A stretch of DNA of 64,000 nt, from the NCBI GenBank assembly GCA_011032825.1, contig JAADJZ010000002.1, positions 1,798,001 through 1,862,000 of the forward strand, written 5' to 3'. Below the pieces are notes generated by a model. The model ran no database searches. It saw only the letters and a program-made list of their open reading frames with translations, and had not been told where the DNA came from. This DNA is from Massariosphaeria phaeospora. Taxonomy: Eukaryota > Ascomycota > Dothideomycetes > Pleosporales. Position 1 is the stretch's first letter; each line of letters starts with the position of its first letter. Below, piece by piece: positions 56,996 through 64,000 of the stretch. The position numbers and the translations under genes are program-made.

Positions 56996-57521
56996 GGAGA
57001 GAGTAAATTTATCTAGGTGCGTCTTGGAAACAAATTATATCACTGGGGTGCACCAGGCAAAGAAAAGTTGGGCATGTGAGGCTTGCATTTTGCTGGCCTA
57101 CGGAGTGTGTATGAGAGTGAATGGATTGATTGGTCTTGGTATGTTGACCGTCTGCAATACTCATATTGAAGTTGAAAACGTGATGGTATTCTAACTTGGG
57201 TACAGAACTGATGATAATTCTGGTTTCTAGTTGAAGAGTACTTAAGATGCCATCTCGTTGGATGTATGATGTATCAGTCTCCACTGCTGAATGAATACGA
57301 AGTGGAATGGGCCCATGCACGGAGCTATCGTGGGTGGACTTGACCCCTAGATGCAGTTGCGATAATAACACTGGGAGTCAGCACAGTTAAGGGTACTTGG
57401 ACGGAAGTATCATACGTTAGCCGCCTAGAGAACTCGGAAGCATGCTCTCGCCCCACCTACAAACTGGGGTCCCCTATCAATGAACCCTACTATGGCCGTT
57501 GGTCCCGTTTGCAGTCGTCGA
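56996..57521. other. Intergenic region
   Basis: Between copy F and the TIP41 3' end. A 120-codon minus frame at 57009-57371 has no recognisable features. Confidence 0.4.
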
Positions 57522-58436
57522 TCACTTCAAGACTACCTTCTCCAGACTCTTCTCTACGACGGGAATATGCTCGGCCAACCTATTCGGGTCCCTCATCAAC
57601 GCTAGAGTGTCCTCTCTGGATCCAGCGAGTTTCTTCCTTACCACTTCATACTTCTCTTCTCTGGCAGTGTATTCTCGTATTACTTCGCCGGTTGCGAATT
57701 CAACGTAAACCCGAGTATCGCGTATCCGAATGAGGACATCGTCTAGTCGCAGGAAGAAGCGCGACAAGAGGAGCAGCCTCGCCGGCATCACGCGGAGCTT
57801 ACAGGACAGCATGGCAATGCCGTTGTCAGCAAGCTCGTCTTCGTACAACATGACGTCGTCGAAGAACTGTATTGGGTCCGGCCGCTTGAGCAGCTCGAGC
57901 GGTATCGGGGTGCGGGTCGGCTCGAAGGCTGGGCTGTCGACGGTTGTGCCCTTGTAGTCGGTGCTGTAGGACCAGTCGAAGGGCTTGACTACCTCTTTGA
58001 TGTCCTCAAATTGCTTTTGGCTTGCAGCAAGTCAGCGGGCGGCCCTGCATGATGATGATGCGAGTGCGAGTGCGACGCGGAGATGCAGGGCGGCAGAAGT
58101 GGGCTGGAGGCGGGCGTACCGGTTCTGCTGCCACTCCTTGGAGTACGACACCTTCAGCATCGAGTCCCCGGTCTTGTCTACTCGGTCCAGCGCATCGAAG
58201 GCGTTGAAGTCGACGCGCCAGCCGCTGGGGGCATGCTCGATGCGCGCGAAGTTGTCGCCGAAGATCATCTCGGGCGGCGCAATCCCCAGCTTCTTGGTCA
58301 TGTCCTCAATGGGGCCCGCCTTCAATATCGGCAGTTTGCGCGTCGTGATCTGGAAGCCCTCGCGCGTAATGTGGGTGCTGTCTGCATGGCCGGGGGCATG
58401 GGTGTCGACCGGAGCGCCGTTGAGCGACGACATCAT
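57522..58436 (-). CDS. TIP41: TIP41 family protein, TOR/PP2A signalling (271 aa)
   Basis: Exons 58436-58120 and 58020-57522; a 99-nt intron joins WQQNR-QKQFEDIKEVVKPF in phase 2. Conserved blocks: ITREGFQITTRKLPILKAGP, IEDMTKKLGIAPPEMIFGDN, GWRVDFNAFDALDRVDKTGD, KPFDWSYSTDYKGT, MLYEDELADNGIAMLSCKLR and VMPARLLLLSRFFLRLDDVL. These cover the whole family, so the gene is complete. Tip41 binds Tap42 and PP2A-like phosphatase catalytic subunits and antagonises TORC1 output in the cytosol. Either of two adjacent Met codons could be used. It shares a 363-bp divergent promoter with the Aurora kinase gene. Confidence 0.95.
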
Positions 58437-58799
58437 GCGGCGGATGTAGTGGTAGCGTGAACGCAGTGAGCAGCACAGCGACGTGGACTAATGGAGAGTG
58501 CAGGTCGCGCGAAGATTTGGAGTTGTCGCTGCAGCCGTTATGCGGGGACGCGGGGGCGTACGCTCTGGCCACCCGCTGATAGGCTGCATCACCGGGGCAA
58601 CCACCGCTGCCCGTTTTGTTTGGGCGCGCTGGCCGGCCCAACCCTCGCTCCACCACCACTCTCGCCGCGAGCATCGACGCCGGCCAGACGCAGGACATCA
58701 GCTGCCGTGAGTTGCAGCGTGCGCTTGTTCCTTTGTTCTTCGTTGCTTAAAACCTCTCGTTACCCTAGCCAGCCGCCGCCCATCTTCATCCCAGCTGCC
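58437..58799. promoter_or_regulatory. Divergent promoter between TIP41 and Aurora kinase
   Basis: 363 bp separate the two start codons. The frame of the Aurora kinase is open through this interval but carries no conserved sequence. No TATA box is obvious. Confidence 0.55.
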
Positions 58800-60112
58800 A
58801 TGGACGTCTCCAACCTCGAAGCCGCCTTCGAGCGCATCACCGTGACGGACGAGAATGACGCCCAGCTGGTCACTACTACTACTTATTCCAAGTCTAAAGT
58901 ACACGACGCCCCTCTTCTGCTTCTTTCCGTAGACGCCCATCTAACTCCGCCCAAGGCCTCCCTATCTACTGCAGCATCATTATCCGGCCTCGCTTCGTCC
59001 AACTCGGCAGCGAATCGCATGAAACTACCCCTCCAGAAGTTAGCCGCAGCAAACTCGAGCAAGCTGGTCAGCAGCACTGTCGCCAAAGTTACCATTCCCT
59101 CCCAAGCAGCCCGTGAGCGCTCCGAGCAGTCGACCTCTCATCGCCGAACTCTTACCGAATCGTCCATCTACTCCCAGCCCTCCACGCCAAAGCAATGGCA
59201 CCTCGGCATGTTCGAGATTGGAAAGCCTCTTGGAAAGGGTAAATTCGGTCGTGTCTACCTTGCGAAAGAGCGCTCAACCGGCTTCGTCTGTGGCCTCAAA
59301 GTGCTCCACAAGAGCGAACTCCAACAAGGCAAGGTCGAAAAGCAGGTACGACGAGAGATCGAGATTCAGTCAAACCTGGTACACCCAAACATCTTGCGCC
59401 TATTTGGCCACTTCCACGACGCCAAGCGTGTATTCCTGATCCTAGAGTTCGCGGCCCAGGGCGAACTGTACAAGCATCTCCGTCGCGAGCAGCGATTTCC
59501 CGAATGGAAGGCTGCGCAATATATCGTCCAGATGGCTTCCGCCCTCAAGTATCTTCACAGAAAGCATGTTATGCACCGGGATATCAAGCCGGAGAATATC
59601 CTCGTCGGAATCCACGGCGAGATCAAACTGGCTGACTTCGGTTGGTCATGCCATGCACCAAACAACAGGCGCAACACCATGTGCGGAACTCTCGACTACC
59701 TCCCACCAGAGATGTTGCGCGGTGGCGGTGGAAAGGACAACTTTTACTCCGAGAAGGTCGATCTCTGGAGTTTGGGTGTCTTGATGTATGAGTTCCTAAT
59801 CGGAGAGGCACCATTTGAGGATACGCAACCCATGACACAGAGGAAAATCGTTAGGGGAGAGTACTCGGTGCCCAGTTTTGTGAGCTCGGAGGCGCGGGAC
59901 TTGATCAAGCGGGTGAGTCCTTTGATTATCGAGCTTCCCGGTACCATTCTAACAGTGAATAGTTACTTGTTCTCGACCCTGAAAAGCGCATTGCGCTCGA
60001 GGAAGTGGAGCGTCATCCATGGATCGTCAAACACTGCCAAAAGGGCGAACGAGCAACCAACCGCGCCTCGGGTGACAAATGCCGAGCCAGTTCAGACATC
60101 GAGAGCTACTGA
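58800..60112 (+). CDS. ARK1: Aurora serine/threonine kinase (420 aa)
   Basis: Exons 58800-59912 and 59963-60112; a 50-nt intron (GTGAGT..TTCTAACAG..AATAG) joins [19 protein letters not shown]. The N-terminal 130 residues are a disordered regulatory region. Kinase features: [20 protein letters not shown] (Gly loop), [11 protein letters not shown] (Lys), [14 protein letters not shown] (catalytic loop), [11 protein letters not shown] (the Aurora-specific DFGWS), [20 protein letters not shown] with the T-loop Thr, and a short tail after [14 protein letters not shown]. Fungi have one Aurora (Ipl1/Ark1), the catalytic subunit of the chromosomal passenger complex with Sli15/INCENP, which corrects kinetochore attachment. 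Confidence 0.95.
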
Positions 60113-60714
60113 GCTTCTCCATCTCACTTTGGTCGGGGATGAAACTTCGATCTTCACTTCTCTTTCCACATGTGCGATATACGTGAGGAATCTAGGCCGC
60201 TTGGCGCAACCATGTAGTTCGACCTCGCGAGTCGATCCGATTACGGCGTTATGTGAGGTTGGGAGTCGTACCGTCTGCGTTGGTTGACTCTGTTTGGCTG
60301 CGTTACCGGATGGAGTTGGCGTGCATGACCTGGAGTTTGGGTGTCTTGAATGCATCATGAAGCTTTTCTTTTGGATTCCAAGGTCGAATCGATGCATAGC
60401 AGACCATAGCACCTCTTACGAAGCCGTGTCAGTAATGAAAACGTACATCATGTTCAAAAAGGGCAGCGGAATGATTGATAATATGTATGCGTTGCTCGCG
60501 GTGCCTTCTATCCTGGTCGGTCAGCGCCGAAGACGAAGGCGACGCTGGAAATGCTATCTTACTATAAATTGTTCCTGATATCCTATCGACGTCCAAAAAG
60601 CGCCGTCTCTATATATACGGATCCCAACTCCTGATACATTGTCCTTGTCTACACACACTCCTCCCCAGACCGAACCTGAACACCCGACGACTTTGATCCA
60701 GCCATCCATCTATC
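60113..60714. other. Convergent intergenic region
   Basis: 3' flanks of Aurora kinase and MSP1. Nothing else is recognised. Confidence 0.45.
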
Positions 60715-62351
60715 TCACCTCACTTTCGACTCCGCATCCTGGTACGCCGAGTCTCGAAACCTCTCCTCGCCACTCTCTGTGCCCTCGGAACTTCCATCCT
60801 CAGACTCCTCAGTCGTATGCACCCTCCTACTCCCCTCCTTCGCGTTCACGACGCTATCCCTCACCTCGTCCAAGTCCCTCAGGTCCTTCTGTGCCTGACT
60901 GCGACCGAAGAAATCGTCCGTTTGTAGCCCCCTCACGTCCTGGGGCAGCACGCCCTGACTCCCGTTCAACGTGCCAGCCGCCTTTCTCCGCCGGATGTAC
61001 TCGCGCACGGGGATCATAGCCGCGTCGCGACACGCAGACTTGATGTCGGAGCCGGACATGCCGGCGGAGACGCGCACGAGGTAGTCTAGGTCGAGGTTCG
61101 GGGCGTCGAGCTTGGTGTCTCGTAGGATGAGGCTGTAGATGTTGTGGCGCTGGGAGGCGTTGGGGAGGGCGACGGGGAACTTTTTGGGCATGCGGCGCAG
61201 GATGGCTTCGTCGATGTCTTGGATGCGGTTGGTGGCGCCGAGGATGCATATTCGCTGTGGGGTGGTGGTGCCGGAGTGTGTGGTGGATGCTAGACCGTCC
61301 CAGTGGGTCATGAATCTGGGATATGGTTAGTTATCGGGGTTTATGCTTTGAGGTAATCGTGAAGGGGAGTTTCGACATACTCGGCTTTGACCATACCACT
61401 TGCTTCGTGCTCTCCGCTCCTCCTCTGACCCAAGACTGCGTCTATCTCATCGATGAACACGATTGTAGGTTGCAACTTGCGCGCCAGACTGAACACCGCG
61501 TTCACTAGTTTGTTGCTGTCTCCATACCATTTCTCCGTCAAGGTCGATATGTGTAGATTGATAAAGCAAGCGCCGGACTCGTGAGCTAGGGCTTTGGCAA
61601 GCATCGTTTTTCCGCACCCAGGAGGGCCGTAGAGGAGAACTCCTGAAGGTGCGCTGAGGAGAGACGAGGAGTGTGCGTAGAGGTGTGGTAGTGTGAGAGG
61701 ATAGATTACGGATTCTTTGAGTTCTTCGATTATGCTGTCGAGACCGCCGATATCTAATTTATGTTAGCTCAAGCTATAGGCAGTATATTCTCCGCAGCGC
61801 CTCCAGTCAGGCAAACATAAGCTACGCTCCGCTTAATATCTTGATCATCCCGTCCAGCTCAGTGTGAGAATTCACATACCATCGAACGTAACGGGGATTT
61901 CCTCTGGCGCAACAACTTCCATGGCAATCGTCTGTTCATACGCCGTGAGATTCAGTTCCTCTATCCTCGACCTCGTCGACAGCTCCCTCCCATCTGCATC
62001 TTCGGAATCTGTATCGTTGTCCCCCCGCGACTTGCCGGCTAATATGGAATTGAGCTTGCGTTTTGCAGCCGAGGCCTTTTGTTTGGCTTCTTCTTTCTGC
62101 TGGGCGTCGGGGTCAAGGCGCGCGAGGAGATTGCGGATTACGAAGTAGGCTATTAGAGGCTGTATAGTTTGTTAGCATAATTTAGGCGTACATGATTCCA
62201 TGCTGTTGATTCGGAGATACTAGCGCTCGCGGAGCGTAGTATGCAAGGAAAGAACGCTGTGCAACGGTGCTCGGAGGCGACGTACAGCAGCTGCCGCCAT
62301 GAGGATATCAGGAAGATATCCTGTGAGGCTGCTCTTCTTGTTCCCGCTCAT
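60715..62351 (-). CDS. MSP1: MSP1/ATAD1 mitochondrial outer-membrane AAA ATPase (439 aa)
   Basis: Exons 62351-62286, 62159-61880, 61753-61381 and 61315-60715; introns of 126, 126 and 65 nt. A single N-terminal membrane helix spans the first splice ([19 protein letters not shown]). AAA module: [20 protein letters not shown], Walker [21 protein letters not shown], pore loop TEKWYGDS, Walker [21 protein letters not shown], sensor 1 [12 protein letters not shown], Arg fingers [11 protein letters not shown], sensor 2 [14 protein letters not shown]. Splices restore VTFD-DIGGLD and [12 protein letters not shown]. It extracts mislocalised tail-anchored proteins and stalled import substrates. The Glu/Ser-rich C-terminal extension (about 60 aa) is longer than in yeast Msp1 (362 aa). 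Confidence 0.95.
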
Positions 62352-62623
62352 CTTGACAGATGTAGCTCAAGGCTCGCGAACCAGGGGTGAGGTGAAATCC
62401 GGTGTATAAGTTATGTTGATGAGTGCGTTGTCTGTCCAAAAGTCAAGTCGTCGTTGTCCGCGTTCAGAACGCCACTGTGGCTAGCCGCGGCCGGCGGCCT
62501 CGGCGCTCCAGCCCACTTCGTCCTCCATTGCAGGTGGAGCTCCACCTCCACATCCACCTCACATGAAACACGATACCTAATTAGACTCACGACTACAATA
62601 CACACCAAACCATTTAACACGTC
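62352..62623. promoter_or_regulatory. Divergent promoter between MSP1 and TIM21
   Basis: 272 bp separate the two start codons; both products act at mitochondria. No specific site is recognised. Confidence 0.6.
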
Positions 62624-63414
62624 ATGGCAGCCATACACAAGCCTACAGAAGTAATCCAGCTCCTCAGGCCCGCGATAAAAGCCCAGCGCATGTCCCGACC
62701 GGACGCAAGACCCTCACGTGTCGCATTCTCCACATGTCGAATCACACAAGCTACGCACAGCTCCACACCATCTCCAATAACGCCGTCTGCTCCTCCGCCT
62801 CGAAGACGAGTAACGGTTACCAATGACACGGGAAGCGTCCGCTGGTCGGAACTTTCGCCAGCGGAGAAAGCGGCGCGAACAACACAGCAATCATTCAACT
62901 TCGTCGTGGTAATCACGGGTCTCGTTCTCGGTGTATGGCTTCCTTCCTACTCCACCCTTCCAAGAAGCCTTCTAACAATCACTTATAGGGCGGCGTATGC
63001 TACTACCTCTTCACCGATGTCTTCAGCCCCTCCTCCAAAACCGCCCAATTTAATCGTGCGACAACCCGCATCCGCCAATCCTCCGAAGTACAAGCCCTTC
63101 TCGGCGAAGGCTCACAAATCTCTGCGTTCGGTGAACCGTCGTGGTCGCGCCTAGCTCGCAACCGTTACATATCGCATACACTTGACACTGATCAGTGGGG
63201 CACCGAGCACATGCGGTTTAGGTTCTATGTGGAGGGCCCGTTGGGACAGGGTGTTGTGCATGTACATTTGACGAAGCGGCCGAGCCAGAACAACTTTGAG
63301 TATCACACGTTGGCGGTGGATGTTAAGGGACATCAGAGAGTGTACGTGGAGAACGCGGAGGAGAAGAAGGAGAGTAAGATAGCGCCGAAGATATTTGGGG
63401 CGCGGTGGTGGTAA
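62624..63414 (+). CDS. TIM21: TIM21, subunit of the TIM23 mitochondrial import complex (244 aa)
   Basis: Exons 62624-62932 and 62989-63414; a 56-nt intron (GTATGG-like donor, TCTAAC branch, TATAG acceptor) splits the membrane helix. The N-terminal presequence is basic (RMSRPDARPSRVAFSTCRIT). After ARTTQQSFNFVVVITGLVLG the exon join gives GGVCYYLFTDVFSPSSKT, the single inner-membrane helix. The intermembrane-space domain has YISHTLDTDQWGTEHMRFRF, YVEGPLGQGVVHVHLTKRPS and VDVKGHQRVYVEN. Tim21 contacts TOM22 and couples TIM23 to respiratory complexes. It ends at GARWW, a short C terminus typical of filamentous fungi. Confidence 0.93.
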
Positions 63415-63801
63415 TGTAGAAGACCACGCAGGAAGAAGGCCGAATCGCCACGCTACTATAACGAAGCTCGGGATCCTAACGCCATTGCCAGGAATGGGTG
63501 GACGAGATGGGACAACTCCAAACAGTCTGAAAAGAAGCAGCAGACATGTTGGACAGCGTATAAGCCCAGAATCGTACTATACCCCTCTGGCCCGATTCTT
63601 TCCTACTACTCAAGTTCAGGTGAACACCACGAGAAGCACGCTTGCGTAGACATCTACGTCAAAACGGTGCATTCCAACTATCGTTACCAAACGACCAATA
63701 TGCATGCATGCATTGAATACCGTCTAAACCCAAAAAGCACTTTTAGTGATAGCATTCCGCTGCAAGATATTTCAGAATTCATAAACTTCCAACCCCTGAG
63801 T
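63415..63801. other. Convergent intergenic region
   Basis: TIM21 3' flank and the 3' flank of the last gene. Nothing else is recognised. Confidence 0.4.
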
Positions 63802-64000
63802 CTAGTGCGCCTCTCCGTGTTCGTTGGTCGATCTGTTAAAACTGGGTGTAGTTGGCCTCGACTTGTCGACCCCGAAGAAAGCTATGTTCTCCCTCAATGC
63901 CACGTACTCGGAATCCGCATAGCCCAAGGCGTCCTGAATCTGGGTGCTATGCAAGCCCTTGATCCGCCGCAGTTCAGAAGCCGAGTAGTTGACTACCGCG
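63802..64000 (-). CDS. C-terminal part of an unidentified protein (partial)
   Basis: Open on the minus strand from the window edge to TAG at 63802, 65 codons. Segments such as [20 protein letters not shown] and [20 protein letters not shown] look like folded, conserved coding sequence. I do not recognise the family. The gene continues beyond 64000. Confidence 0.55.
   Translation of the reverse strand, partial: AVVNYSASELRRIKGLHSTQIQDALGYADSEYVALRENIAFFGVDKSRPTTPSFNRSTNEHGEAH

Overview
The window is nuclear DNA of a filamentous ascomycete (Pezizomycotina). The evidence is short introns of about 47-139 nt with GT..AG ends and CTAAC/CTGAC-type branch sites, fungus-specific families (CFEM, DUF3425 bZIP, C2H2 plus fungal_trans factor, rhodopsin-like membrane protein), a PRC2 subunit, and a Tc1/mariner transposase broken by CAG/CAA-to-TAG/TAA stops as expected of RIP. 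The class is probably Dothideomycetes, but that is only an impression. All gene models were spliced by hand from conserved family sequence, reading phase and splice motifs. No transcript data were available.

Layout. 0.1-7.4 kb holds small accessory genes: a secreted CFEM protein, a bZIP/DUF3425 factor, an alpha/beta hydrolase, a RING protein, an unknown Cys/His protein and a rhodanese/Cdc25-like protein. 7.9-11.4 kb holds an ER membrane disulfide isomerase (EPS1-like) divergent from complex I subunit NDUFA5. 11.4-15.8 kb has no recognisable gene. 15.8-30 kb holds a 1004-aa C2H2 transcription factor, a fungal rhodopsin-like protein, an M3 oligopeptidase, a long-chain acyl-CoA synthetase and the ribosomal lysine methyltransferase RKM5. 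31-39 kb holds SET3 (PHD+SET), a GC-rich gap and a membrane-anchored cupredoxin. 39.7-41.4 kb is a decayed Tc1/mariner element. 41.8-49.3 kb holds a PAS protein, the PRC2 subunit EED and a UapA/UapC-type purine permease. 51.8-64 kb is denser housekeeping: delta-9 desaturase, TDP1, acyl-CoA-binding protein, TIP41, Aurora kinase, MSP1, TIM21 and the 3' end of an unidentified gene.

Functional links. Lipid supply is represented by acyl-CoA synthetase, delta-9 desaturase and acyl-CoA-binding protein. Mitochondria are represented by NDUFA5, TIM21 and MSP1; the last two share a 272-bp divergent promoter. Chromatin control is represented by SET3 and EED. TIP41 (TOR/PP2A) and Aurora kinase also share a divergent promoter. 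These are ordinary fungal neighbours, not a biosynthetic cluster.

The most unusual content is non-coding. A dispersed short repeat, about 90-190 bp with the core TAGGGCTTTGTAAA, is present in at least six copies on both strands, all between genes. Also notable are a probable small footprint inside the left TIR of the mariner element, stop-free 3n introns in two genes, and two 126-nt introns of MSP1 that carry complementary GC-rich segments.
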